This document shows positions 27,001-42,000 of a stretch of 64,000 nt of DNA, piece after piece. Position numbers and translations under genes: made by a program. Origin of the DNA: Sipunculus nudus (lineage: Eukaryota > Annelida > Sipuncula > Golfingiida > Sipunculidae); assembly GCA_026874595.1 (NCBI GenBank), contig CM049311.1:71408453-71472452 (forward strand). The letters run 5' to 3'. Position 1 is the stretch's first letter, and the number at the start of each line of letters is the position of its first letter. The notes beneath the pieces are model-generated. The model saw only the letters and a list, made by a program, of their open reading frames with translations, was not told the DNA's origin and made no database searches.

Positions 27001-30000
27001 AAATGCTTCCTGAAAAATAAGCTTCTAAGTTTTATTCTATTATCAGCTCTGTGACCTTGAAAAGTAGGTCAAGGTCACCCATCTTCGAACTTGACCGAGA
27101 TTTTTGTCTATATACATCTTCACCAAAAAAATAAAATTCCTATTGTGAACCCATTTAGAGATATCCCGCTCACAAGGCCAAAGTTGACAAATCCAAGAAA
27201 AATTCATTAAAAATCAGATATTGCAGGTGGCGCCCCCAAACTTGTGCAGCAGTTACAGACCATCACACCCTATGATCAAAGTAAGTATTATGAAAATCCA
27301 GCCAATGGTTCCTGAGATATAAGCTTCTAAATGTTTTTTTTCTATAATCAGCTCTAAAACGTAGAAAAATAGGTCAAGGTCACCCATCTTCGAACTTGAC
27401 CGAAATTTTGTCAATATACATTTTCACCGAAAAAATAAAATTCCTACAGTGAATCCTTTTAGAGATATCCTGCTCACAAGCCCAAAGTTGAAAAATCAGA
27501 TAAAAATTCATTAAAAATCAGATATTGTAGGTGGCGCCACCAAACTTGTGTAGCAGGTACAGATTATCAGTCCCAATAATCATAGTAAGTTTTGTGAAAA
27601 TCCATCAAATGGTTCCTGAGTAATAAGCATCTAAGTGTTTTTCTATAATCAGCTCTAAATTGTAGAAAAACAGGACAAGGTCATCCATTTTCGAACTTGA
27701 CCGAGATTTTGTCGATATACATCTTTACCGAGGAAATAAAATTCTGACGGTGAATCCTTTTCAAGATATCCTGCTCACAAGGTAAAAGTTAACGGACGCC
27801 GGCCGGCCGGACGGACAGCTTGGGTGAAGACAATAGCCCATCAGCCTAAGGGCTGAGGGCTAATAAAAGGTATGGTTCTCAGGCACAGCCCGCATCAATT
27901 TTAAACCCCCGTATCAAAAATTTTTATTTTGATTTTCTATAGTAACTTACCAATTTTGTGCTGCAACTGCTCGGACATTTCTTTCAAGGAGATAAAATCA
28001 TACAATTTCCTTTTTCATGTAGGGCTTTTACTTGTTTAGCAAAATAAATCTGTTATTATCATGCTTTTTCCTAATCATTTGTCATTATTTATCGAAACAT
28101 ACAAAATAATTAAAAATTAAAAAAACGCCCACGCGCATTGATTTCTGAAAAAAAATGCCTGAGAACCATACCTTTTTTTTTATTTTGGCCTTACTCTTGT
28201 TTTACTGAAAGGAGATTAGATTATATTATCCTGTGGTTGAGGAATGACTATAAAAAAAAGATACTATATATGTTATTCATCTAGTTTTTCTAAATAACAA
28301 TGTCATGATTGCTGCTATCAATAAATATTTATGTAAAACTACAAGTACGAATAAATGGTACATATGACTATCTATAAAAATTCAGTTTAATATTACCTTT
28401 TTCCTTTTGTATTTCTTATACCGGAATAGTATTGGCTCTGGGTTTGCATCATTCTCATAAACTGCATCTGTGCGAGCACCCTGAAATAAAAACTCAAACA
28501 ATAAAGAAACAATTATGAAATCATAGTGGTTATTAACATATTGTAATAAATATTTCAGAGGGTTGTTTGTAGTGTATTCATATCCTGTTAAGCAAATTAT
28601 TCGCTTAATAATAAAATATTTAAAATAAAAAATTTTGAGAGATCAAGATTTGAGCTATGATTGCACTGGAAGTCACTGGTGTTAAACTGTTTACTTACTG
28701 GTTATCTGTATCAATGCAGATAAATATTACAGTGCAGAACAGAATGTCTACATAAATCAGTATAATTTAGTTTTGATTAACTGTAGTGGTGGGCCAATCA
28801 TCAAGTTTTTTTGGAAAGTCAGTCAGTTTGCAGCCACTTTCAGGCGCTCGATTACCAAAGGCAACTATCGATTTCATCATACTCATGATTGTTTTTACAA
28901 GAATGTCTTTATGTTATAGGCAAAAATTATTCTTCCTTTTTTTACAACATTCTGCACTTCATATATAATGAGTCTGTGTTCCCAAATTACCTCCGTATAT
29001 AATTAAGTATGACACCGAAAGATGAGAGAACGGAAGACTTATTAAACCTCTGTAAACTGGCAGGGAGCTGTAGAATTAGCGGAGAGTTTTCATTCCAAAA
29101 TATGGGCGGTATGGCATAAAAATGCTCCATCAGGTAGAATTACTAAGACTTGCAGTCTGGGTTAAGAGAGTACAGTTTCACAGATAATTGCACATTTCTT
29201 TATATTTGTCTGAACCTATTAATAATCGATCATCGATTGGTTTGCCCAAACCAATGATTGATAATAAACAAGGGACCTATGGGTCACTGTGCTCAGCTGA
29301 CGTTAACCTTGAAGGTAAAAATCTAAAATAATATCAAATGGAGATAAAGTGTAAGAGGAAGAGGTAATAAAGGCCATGGTTGGTTTATATGATTGGTTTG
29401 TATTGATGAGCAAGAAATTGTTGCAAATAATATTTTGTGACCTGACCATGTGTTTCCTAATGTTGAAACTGAAGCATGTGAGCAGTTTGTGAACAAATGA
29501 TCTGTACAATTACCATGATCATTAGTTGGCTTTTCCATTAACTGTTGACATTTCAGTAGTTTACACATTTGTTCAATTGAATCTTTTTTTTGTATAATAT
29601 ATATTATTAAATATATGTTTTTTTTTATGAAATGTATACAGTTGAAATATAACTAATTAACAACATAAAACATGGCAAACAAAGCCTGATCTCAAATTCT
29701 GCTGATGCAGGAAAATAATGAACAAATGTTTGTAATAAATCCTTATTTTTTTATCACATCAATTTTTTTTTAATTTAAGTTTATATTTCTATGCATTTTC
29801 AATATAACATATATATCTGAATATAAAAGTTGATTCATAATCCTCAATTGCATCATCATAAATCCAATCTTGTCAGATAATACCACATCATGCATACAAA
29901 TGTTTATTTATTTTTTACCACAAAAATATATCTTTTAAATCTGCAAACCAATAAATATCTAAAAAAAAATACTTGATTTAGATTTCACAATTTTTAATTG

Positions 30001-33000
30001 TGTCTTTATTTATCCATAATGTGCTTCATATTTTATCATAATTTAAGCATACTGATGGGTTCCATTATGATTGGTAAAATCATTTAAAAGAAAAATGATT
30101 TCTTTAAAAATGCTACATTACACAACATTGCATCTTCTGGATTACACCTTGAATTACTTTTTCAAGGAAAGTTTTTGCATATCAGAGTGGAAACAGCATT
30201 ACAATTAGGGAGATACAGTGAAAACTTGGTGGGTTGGGTTTGCAGGGGGGGGGGGGTGATTGGGGTGGTGATATGAGAATAACTGTACACCTGTCACAGC
30301 AGGGGATCTCCCCCAGTGACTGTAACAAATCAGAAACCCTGGCATAGCTGACTTCCAGTGACCTGGAGTGGGACCCTGCATCTATAATCTGTAATCAAAG
30401 CAAATGACTACAATAGAGCCTCAAGAAAAAATCAAAAACTAGCTTAATTTTCAAGCTTTTACTTCCAAATTTCAGATTTAAACAAATTAAATATTTATGT
30501 TTACATGCTGTGAAAATTAAATCAATGGTACTTACAGGAAAAAAACGTGCCATGGTCAAAGTTGGGCAAAATTTAAGGTACTGATTTTATTTTTATGCTA
30601 ATTACTTAAAAAATTTACAAAATTCAGATCTAATTTTGGGTAAACAATTGAATCTTAATTAAACATAGTTATATACTTGGGAAAATAGACTCTAGTTTCA
30701 AAATTTTTCATGTTAAGTGAGTAAATATTTTTCCTGATTTTTTACAAAGTCCATTATATTTGGGCCCATAACTTAAAGAATTTATACTTAACAGACTTAA
30801 TTTCTGGCATGTAAATAGGAACTATACAGAAGAATATTTATGGCAAATATGAAGAAAAACAGATAAGTGGTTTTGATATTAGGCAGTCCTGAAGTGTGAA
30901 AATAGGATTTTAATAAAAAATTGAGGTTTTACCTTAATTTCTCAAAGAAACGAAGTCGCAAAGACCTAGTTTCTGGCTTGGTAGGAGATCTTGGGGACAT
31001 CTAACATTATGCTGAATTTTGGATTCCTAGGTCTTACGGTTTCAAAACTTGCCACATCTACGGACGGACGGACGGCATGACGGACGGACGGACAGACAGT
31101 CGGACGGACGACGGACAATGGACCACAACTATTGCTCAGATGACTTATAGTCAGCTGAGCTAAAGTGACTCAACTCCTACCACTTATTAACTGTACAATT
31201 TATTAACGAAGCATATGTTTTAAATAAAACTGGATCAAACAACACAAGATGACAGTTATACAAAATAGAGAGAATTTCAAAGTTTATGTCAAATATATGA
31301 AATACTGGACATCTGATGATCAAATGAACTGTGCCCATTGTTTTTTAAAGAGGAACTCTGCTTGTAGGGGTGTCAGTACATGACATACCCTAAGCTGAAT
31401 AGGAAGCCCTGTTTTGTTTATGATCCAGTAGGGGGAGTAGATGTATAGGTCCATTGTATCTGTCTGACTGACGTGTATGCTCAGACTCAGCTGCTTGTTG
31501 ACTGTTCCTCCTTCATTGTCCACATCAGTTTCCATGGTGATAGCCTTGAACTCTTCAAGGTCATTTGAGATTTCAAGGAATCCTGTCCAGTCAAGCCCAA
31601 TATAGTCAGCTATCTGGAAGGTAAATCTTCACTTTTGTAAAGTCTAAAAAGGTTCATTACAGAGTGTTGTCATAGCTACTGGAAGTTTATAGATTTTATG
31701 ATCTCCAGGAAAGTCATTAGTGACTCGTCTATCTCTGTTCAGTGGCAACAAAATGGGTTTAGTGATATTATCAATACTTAAGTTTTTAATCATAAATGAT
31801 AATGCAATATACAGTACCTTACAGAAAAAAACAACATCTATCAATGTTATTCTAATAAGTTAAAACCACCATCTTTGAGACTAAAATGGTTACTATAATA
31901 AGAAGGTTCACCCACACATCATTTTTGCATATACATTATTTGCAAAATAACAAAAAAACAAATTTTTATTCAATAAAATATATCTATAATATTTCTTAAT
32001 CACATATTGTTTCTGAATAAATAAATATTTTTATCTGTATAAATAAATAAAAGTCATCCTGCAAACCTCTGGTCTAGGCAAACTTGCATGACAGGAGAAT
32101 ATTTGGGATGAAAGATAAGGGTGTTATTAAGATATTGCATTAATTTCAATTTTTTATGAACAACGAAATAATATCTAACGTTCTATCCACGGCGCTGAAG
32201 AGTAAATTTATGTCTGTCAAAATTAGTTTAATCTCATGTCCCTTATGTACGGTCCGCGGGTAATCATTTCAAATCCAGACACCCAAAACTCAATATTGGA
32301 TCAATATCAATTTTATCCCAACATCGAAATTATGACCAGATGCCTCAAATTTAGCAATGATTTAGTCAGAATTATATTGCCGTGACTTGGCTTCACATCA
32401 GGCGGACATTCAATATTGCGGAAACACTGGGTTGATTGGGAGCGATCAGTGGCCTTCAGTAGCTGTTGCCAGCCGGTGCTAATCGCAATAAAATTAATAC
32501 TATGTACACATCGACTTTAACCTCAATATTGGGACGGAAATAATTTTCAACATGAAATTTTTATCTTGACATTGAGATTATGACCGGTTGCCTCAAATTT
32601 AGGGATGATTTTCTCAGATTTAAATTGCCATGACTTGGCCTCAAATGAGACGGACATTCAATATGGCGGTAACACCGGGGTATTCGGGAGCGTTTGGGGG
32701 CATTCAGCTGCTGTCACCTGCAGGTGCGCCTGCAATCATATTTGGATTTTTGCTCAGGCCAAATTGTTCTTGTTAATCAACATTTTGACATCTTTTGCAA
32801 CACTTAGAGTAACAATTATCAAATATGCTATCATTATTATTTTTGCAACCTTGAAATAGTGCTGCAAGTTTGCCGGCGCAAACCACTTGTCCGCCATGCT
32901 TATATGACAGAAAAAGACTCGGGACAACTAATGTTGATGCTCATTGGTCGAGACAGTCATGTGATACGGAATTCCTGCGATTTACATAGTATCTATGAAT

Positions 33001-36000
33001 GAATCTATATACAAGCAGTTCACGGTGTGCACAAAGCTTTCCTCAGAGCTGCTCATCTGGTATACCTGCCAAGCGTAACTGGTGGCCGCTGATAAATCAG
33101 ACTCGGGTGTCTGTTCACGACAGGATTTTGGGCCAAACAGGACTGTCTCTGTCTGTGTTTAGCAGGTGTATTCTCATGACAGGTCAATTTTAATGGGAAA
33201 TGGGTTGGGACATGGGCTTAGTGTCCGTACATCGAAGGCGTCTGCTCTTCCCGGTGTCCCCTCACGACAGGTTCTGGTGTATTTTTTTCATTTCTATATG
33301 AATTTATTAAGGGACAATGTACTGTGTGTGGAAGACATTTAAAAAAGTAACATGATAAAAGATATGTTTATCATTAATCAACCATGCAGTACAGTCATAC
33401 CTGCAGGTTGAGCTTTGGTGTTTGAGACACATCAGCTGTGTGAAGAGGTGTGTTATCTCCATGCATCAAGCTGCTTGTCTGACAATGCTGCAACATACAG
33501 AATAAAACAATGTACAAGAAAAGTACAGTTTCATTCAGCTTGATTCAGGTATCTCATGCCTGGCTGATATAAGGTTACCAAAATACCATTTTCTTGTCAT
33601 AGAAATTAAAAATTCTACAGTGCAGTTGAGAAAAAAATAACTGTATTATTTTTTATTTATTTAAAGAGAAAATTGAATAAACTAAGTATAATTTTTTACC
33701 AAAAATATCACTGAATCAAAAAAATATTTTGAGTTTGCTGAGTATTATTTGCAAGTTATTTGCACCTAAATATTTCAGTGTTAACAGCTCTCTACTATGG
33801 TTTTGTCTTTCACTTCACTTATATTAGAATAAATCATATCACTTACCTCTAGAGAGTACTGTACATCATATGGCAGTAGATTGTGAAGTACCACAGGGGG
33901 ATGCAGATGGAAGGTACAGTAAGGAACAACCTTTGGCAGAGGAATATTCAGTTTAGGTGTTGCTGGTTCACAGACCACCTAAAGTAAGAAAAAATAACTG
34001 TATGAGCTGAAATAAATAAGTAAATAACAATTTTAACCAGTATGAAGATAGTATGATACATGTTTTGTTATGATTAAGTGCTCTTGAACTTCAGGTATAA
34101 CTAGCAAAAGGCTTGGAATAACCCAGCAGTCATAGCCTGTGTTTAAGACTTAAGAATAACAAGTTCTCAGAGTTTCCACTGAGATTTTGCCAGGTTTCCT
34201 CAGAGACTCAAATAAGTACACACAGAACTAAATCTGGTTTATGGACAACACTACAAGTTGTGCTGTGTACAGAATCAATTCTTTCCAACTCATCCCAAGC
34301 ATGATGATTCTCTAGCGTGTTTAAGGTTATGAGGTGAAATCTTTGTATACACTAGCTGGTTTAGATGTCTTTTCCCCACACTTTTGGGTTATGAGGTGAA
34401 ATCTTTGAATAGACTAGCTGGTTAAGATGTCTTTTCCCCACACTTTTAGGTTATGAGGTGAAATCTTTGATTAGACTGGCTGGTTTAGATTTCTTTTCCC
34501 CCACACTTTTGGGTTATGAGGTGAAATCTTTGAATAGACTCGTTGGTTCAGATGTCTTTTCCCCCACACTTTTGGGTTATGAGGTGAAATCTTTGAATAG
34601 ACTCGTTGGTTCAGATGTCTTTTCCCCACACTTTTGGGTTATGAGATGAAATCTTTGAATAGACTAGCTGGTTTAGATATCTTTTCCCCACACTTTTGGG
34701 TTATGAGGTGAAATCTTTGAATAGACTGGCTGGTTTTGATGTCTTTTCCCCACACTTTTGGGTTATGAGGTGAAATCTTTGAATAGACTAGCTGGTTTTG
34801 ATGTCTTCTCCCCACACTTTTGGGTTATGAGGTGAAATCTTTGAATAGACTAGCATGTTTAGATGTCTTTTCCCCACACTTTTGGGTCATGAGGTGAAAT
34901 CTTTGAACAGACCAGCTGGTTTAGATGTCTTTTCCCCACACTTTTGGGTTATGAGGTAAAATCTTTGAATAGACCAGCTGGTTTAGATGTCTTTCCCCAC
35001 ACTTTTGGGTTATGAGGTGAAATCTTTGAATAGACCAGCTGGTTTAGATGTCTTTTCCCCACACTTTTGGGTTATGAGGTGAAATCTTTGAATAGACTGG
35101 CTGGGTTAGATGTCTTTTCCCCACACTTTTGGTTTATGAGGTGAAATCTTTGAATAGACCAGCTGGTTTAGATGTCTTTTCCCCACACTTTTGGGTGCAC
35201 AGCCCCCTTCCTTGGATGGAAATGAAGCATGCTGATTGTTTCCCAAGTTGACAGGATTAAGTTTGTCACTCTTTATGATCCTGTAATGTTTTAACAAGAT
35301 CATGAAGAGCAACAATTTAATCCTGTCAAAAGAAAATATTAATATCCATGTATAATGACAAAGAAAATGCACTACCTTGAAATGGAATGGATTCTGGAAT
35401 GGGTTATTTTCTTTTACAGGCAGACATGTGTAGAACTTGCTGCGGTCTTTGGCTACACTCAGGTCTGGCCACCACAGGGCACTGCGACTCTTATTGTATC
35501 TGTAAAATATCAGCTAATATATCATGTTTTAATCAAAGCTAGTAAACATAATGACAAATATCATTAACAAAGGGTGAACAAAATTTTATGGAAAATACAT
35601 ATTCTCCTTATCAAATAAATGATAAAGAATGAGGAACTGACTAAGTAATATTGTTCACAGAAGGTTTGGTATGTCCACACACCAATTGCCATCAAACCTT
35701 TTCACAAATGCTCGGTCTAAAATGAGACCAAGAAATACAAAGTTGGAATTATTATAAGCTTCTCCAAATTTAATGTTTATGAAGAGTGCTACTTTTCCCT
35801 GATAATCCATACCCTTTATTTCCTCATGAGAATTTTAGCATGGTTAAGAGATTTTCAGGCAAGATGTCAGACACCTTTTTTATGTATAACTGAACATATA
35901 TTTGAGTTGTATTATGTGACCAGTTCATGAACAATGACTCCACTGAAGATAACATGCCTGTGCCACCATCCTTTCAAATACTACAGTTGGCTTTTGTTTG

Positions 36001-39000
36001 CAAATGTCTCAAATATTATACATTTGAGTAAGGGAACCCTGAATAAGACAACTCATCTACAATGGTGAACAGCTATTCATAATTCACACTCCAACAATAT
36101 TGGCATTTCATGTATATCACTTATGCCTATAACATTGAAAGCAAAATAGCAAAGAATGATATTGTAAATAACTACAGATCCAATGATAATAAACAAGAAT
36201 TTAGTCTTGTTTAATATGCCAATTGGTCATTGTCAAACTGAAGATTTGTATGCATATTTACCTAAAATTTCTTGCCACTGCAGGTGCTATATTATCCCCA
36301 GACAATTATTTCTCCCCCCCCCCCCCCCCCCCCCCCGTCCCTTTAAGAATAGCCCCATCTTCCACAGCATATACTGATACTTTGCAAGAGACCATGGTTT
36401 CTTCCATCTATCAGCATAACAAACTATATTTTTCACCAAATATGGGAATATTCAAGGTCAAGGCCACTCTCACAAAGCTATCCAAGAGGGATAAACATGC
36501 CAAAATTTCAGAATGATACATCCATCGACTCCTCTGATATGATGGATTTTCACCCAAAGCAAATAGATATATGGAGGCCACCTAAAGACAACTGCTAATG
36601 GCACCACTAGGCTTGAATATAACATGGAGACGCCCAAGATCGATAGACAAGCACCATTTCAGGCCAATAGGCAAGTCACTTCTGAGAATGATTATTGATT
36701 TATTCTATGAAAACTAGAAGGTAGGTGGCACCACCTGTCTGGTTGACAAAAAAAACTCTCCAATATGGATGTACATGCCAAATTTTAGACCAACACATTG
36801 AAGAATTCCTAAGATAAGAGCATTTTTCACATAAAGCAAATGTACGGATGGACACCACTCCAAAAGGATTGCAGATGGCACCCCAAGTCCAGAATATGAG
36901 ATGGAGGTATCAAAAATCTATGGAAAAGCACGATTTCAGGCCAATACAGCAAATCATTCCTATGAAAAGGGCATTTATTTATACTATGAAAACAGTAAAG
37001 GAGGTGGCGACACATGTCTGGATGATGAGAGAAAACTCTCCAAGATGGATGTTCATGCCAATTTCAACTCCTGAGACATTTTCACCTAAAGCAAATGTAC
37101 AGATGGTTGCAACATGAAAACGATTGCAGATGGCGCCACCATTCTTGAATATGAGGTTGAGGTATCCAAGATCTTTTATTTTCTTTTTTTTTTTATTCAC
37201 ATAATTTTTTTCAATAATTATAAAATAATAGATATAACCTTTGAATTTTATGGTGAGGCGGCAAAAATGGAACCCTTGTGAAACACTGAAAAAGGTAAAA
37301 GAGCAAAGATGTGACCACACAAATATAAAGTCAACCACAGTATTCCACGGAAACAAGCCCTTACCCTTGTATGGCTGGAGCTATGTACACCCTACAGTGG
37401 TAAGCCACCAGTAAGGGCACAGAGTACACTTCACCAGGCTGCAGCATGGCTAAGGACTTGAACCCGTCTCCATCTTGGGGTACCTTATTCCATGTACCAT
37501 ATCTGTCCAGCTCCTCAGCCTTACAGTACACTTCTACTGGCATCACCAGGTGGTTGTGTATCTGTAACACACAGTGTTTTGGATAAATTTGACTTAAAAA
37601 TACAATCAGCACAGTTTCACATCAGTCTTACTGCTTTATCATTTTATGGCCTCATGTATGGAGTGAGAAAAGTTGAGGCATATATAGGATGGGTTTGATG
37701 CATTATGTAGGAAAGGAGACAGCTACTAAGATGCATGAAATAGTTCAACCAAGAAAAAAAGACTCATCAATACACATCATATAGATCAGTAGTTTATATG
37801 TGCAACAATTAACCTCATTTAGAGATATTATCAAACTAAAAAATGTATCAAATTAAACAATAAAATATTGTCTTTCTTCTCAATTTTTTTCTGTGATATT
37901 CCATCTTGTTCTTTACAGTATTTGAAAAAAGGGGATTGTATCATTATATGTCTCATATAAAGCTGTAGTTGTGTCAATATAATTTACAGACAAGAAATTA
38001 AGTTCCTAATTGCATTATGAGATACGTATCTGAGAGCATTAACATACTTGGAGTGGTGATCTGATAGTGACAGTTTTGTGGCCATGGCTCATTGCAACTT
38101 CATAGATGATGCTGTAGTTTGTGTCATTCTGCAAGAAAACAGCTATATATTAAAGCACTCATGTTCAGTGTAACTGTTTTAAACATCTGCGATAGGGGCA
38201 TTAATTAAAACATACCTGATTAAGACAGGACATGATATGTATATGAACATACACACCATATGAACCAATTGTTAATTCAAGCAAAACCATATTATTGTGA
38301 TCACAATATCACATTAATTGAAAGTGCAGCATGTATTGACAGTTATATTAAAGATGCTACATGGATAACATCTAAAGGAATGTTAATTGAAGGCATGATA
38401 TTACAAAATGTCTGAGAATAATATTTCCAGCCCATATAAAGCAACATCAAAATATCACATTAATTGAAAGTGCAGCATGTATTGACAATTATATTAAAGA
38501 TGCTATATGGATAACATCTAAAGGAATGTTAATTGAAGGCATGATATTAAAAACTACAAAATGTCTGAGAATAATATTCAACATCAAAATTCAACATATG
38601 CAACATCAAAACATCACATTAATTGAAAGTGCAGCATGTATTGACAATTATATTAAAGATGCTATATGGATAACATCTAAAGGAATGTTAATTGAAGGCA
38701 TGATATTAAAAACTACAAAATGTCTGAGAATAATATTCCCAGCCCATATAAAGCAACATAAAATATATTTAAGCAATATAAAATCATGTAATATATGTTC
38801 AGTGTTATGTCTAATAGACACAAATTGTGATACTTAGGCTAATCATATAAACCTGATCACATACTTTAATAGGAATAAAAATATCTGCATTTTACATACT
38901 TTGCATGGTGCTAGTGTGATTAGCCTCGAGGTAGCCTTGCAATGGTTCAAGCTTCTGAGTTCATTAAAGCCTTCCAACTGCAAAAGAAAGGACAACCTTA

Positions 39001-42000
39001 GCCCCAACCTTAGTCTGATGTTATAATATCTCAAGAATATAAAGAGAACCATAACCAACTCACATTTCTTATTTACCCTGATTCACAGACTAAGCTGGTT
39101 TTATAATAATAGTATAATAAAAACTAGTGACCCAATGGTCATGACACTCAGCTGACTTGAACAGTCTGTAATGTTAAAATCTTAGAGTGCTAAAATCACA
39201 TAAAAACGGGCATAACACGCAAAATATGATCACAGTGTCCTAATTTTTAGAATGCAAAGATACTTACAAAAGGACCCACTTTGATGTGAAGTTAGAATAT
39301 TCTAGGTAAAATGGTAACGATTTGTGCCTTGTTAACAATTGGCCAGCTATACTTTCTCATATACAAAAATACAATAAAAAAATGCATAGAAATAAAGAAA
39401 ATGTAGACGCGCCACTAGTCCTACATAGCTGAAAGGGCTCTCCACGATCAATAAGCCTGTCAAATTTCAGAAAGATCCATGCAATAATTACAGAGATATT
39501 TTAGCTAAAGTATAAATTTCATACATCAACAGCTGCAATAATTACAGAGATATCTGAGCTAAAGTATGTATTTCAAACAACTACTGAAAAATTTACTATT
39601 GTGTCCACAACAGTTCTGAAGATATACAGTATTGCAACATTTCACTGAAGGCCAAATCTGAAGATCTTGAACTACATTTGATGATTCACAGAGATGAAGT
39701 CATTATTGTATTTGTGCATAACATTTTGTTAGTGTTATGTTACATGTGTCTCCTACATTACATGGATAAATAGATATTGCTTCTTCTAATGACATAATCC
39801 CATTGCAGATCTCCCAAGACCAGTCAATGCCACCCTGGCATAGCATATTAAACATATTTATTTCATGCTTCAAAAAAATTATCACAGATGGCCACAATTC
39901 CTCTTGTGGTAGAAGATTGTTTTGTAGGTAATGAAATAAATTTGAAAGAAATATCCTGAAAATATCTATATTTGACAGGTATGCTAGATAAGAGCATAGA
40001 TCAAACTATGGAAACATCAATACTTCCTCACATTGAGATGTAAGCGGTTTTCCTTTGGTGGGTGCCTGTTTCCTGGTGTCAGAATTTCCATGTTTTCCTG
40101 GTCATAAGGAAACGCTGCTACATTCATGAAGGCAGCTCCTGCTGCTACGAGTGCTTGTGTGACAAAACTCAAGCCATCAGTAGAATCACTGTAAATACAC
40201 AAACATTCAGAAGAGGTCTCTTGTGTGACAAAACTCAAGCCATCAGTTGAATCACTGTAAATACACAAACATTCAGAAGAGGTCTCTTGTGTGACAAAAC
40301 TCAAGCCATCAGTAGAATCACTGTAAATACACAAACATTCAGAAGAGGTCTCTTGTGTGACAATACTCAAGCCATCAGTAGAATCACTGTAAATACACAA
40401 ACATTCAGAAGAGGTCTCTTGTGTGACAAAACTCAAGCCATCAGTAGAATCACTGTAAATACACAAACATTCAGAAGAGGTCTTTTGTGTGACAAATCTC
40501 AAGCCATCAGGAGAATCACTGTAAATACACAAACATTCAGAAGAGTTCTCTTGTGTGACAAAAAAAATCAAGCCATTAGGAGAATCACTGTAAATACACA
40601 AACATTCAGAAGAGGTATCTAGTGTGACAAAACTCAAGCCATCAGGAGAATCACTGTAAATACACAAACATTGGGAAGAGGTCTCTTGTGTGTCAAAACT
40701 CAAGTCATCAGGAGAATCACTGTAAGTACACAAACATTCAGAAGAGGTCTCTTGTGTGACAAAACTCAAGTCATCAGGAGAATCACTGTAAGTACACAAA
40801 CATTCAGAAGAGGTATCTTGTGTGACAAAACTTAAACCATCAGGAGAATCACTGTAAGTACACAAACATTCAGAAGAAGTCTCTTGTGTGACAAAACTCA
40901 AGCCATCAGGAGAATCACTGTAAGTACACAAACATTCAGAAGAGGTCTCTAGTGTGACAAAACTCAAGCCATCAGGAGAATCACTGTAAATACACAAACA
41001 TTCAAAAGAGGTCCCCTGTGTGACAAAACTCAAGCCATCAGGAGTAACACTGTAAATACACAAACATTCAGAAGAGGTCTCTTGTGTGACAAAACTCAAG
41101 CCATCAGGAGAATCACTGTAAATATACAAACATTCAAAAGAGGTCTCTTGTGTGACAAAACTTAAGCCATCAGGAGAATCACTGTAAATACACAAACATT
41201 CAGAAGAGGTCTCTTGTGTGACAAAACTCAAGCCATCAGGAGAATCACTGTAAATACACAAACATTCAAAAGAGGTCTCTTGTGTGACAAAACTCAAGCC
41301 ATCAGGAGAATCACTGTAAATAAACAAACATTCAGAAGAGGTCTCTTGTGTGACAAAAATCAAGCCATCAGGAGAATCAATGTAAATACACAAACATTCA
41401 GAAGAGGTCTCCTGTGTGACAAAACTTAAGCCATCAGGAAAATCACTGTAAATAGACAAACATTCAGAAGAGGTCTCCTGTGTGACAAAACTCAAGCCAT
41501 CAGGAGAATCACTGTAAATACACAAACATTCAGAAGAGGTCTCCTGTGTGACAAAACTCAAGCCATCAGGAGAATCACTGTAAGTGCACAAACATTCAGA
41601 AGAGGTCTCCTGTGTGACAAAACTCAAGCCATCAGGAGAATCACTGTAAGTGCACAAACATTCAGAAGAGTTCTCTTGTGTGACAAAAAAAATCAAGCCA
41701 TTAGGAGAATCACTGTAAATACACAAACATTCAGAAGAGGTATCTAGTGTGACAAAACTCAAGCCATCAGGAGAATCACTGTAAATACACAAACATTGGG
41801 AAGAGGTCTCTTGTGTGTCAAAACTCAAGTCATCAGGAGAATCACTGTAAGTACACAAACATTCAGAAGAGGTCTCTTGTGTGACAAAACTCAAGTCATC
41901 AGGAGAATCACTGTAAGTACACAAACATTCAGAAGAGGTATCTTGTGTGACAAAACTTAAACCATCAGGAGAATCACTGTAAGTACACAAACATTCAGAA

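Noticed and set aside
34458-34649. Plus-strand 63-codon frame with internal repeats
   Set aside because: It is only a reading of the 62-bp tandem array and ends when the unit length changes by one base.
37000-37360. Minus-strand 125-codon frame next to exon 18
   Set aside because: It crosses low-complexity and repeat sequence; the true exon uses the donor at 37364.
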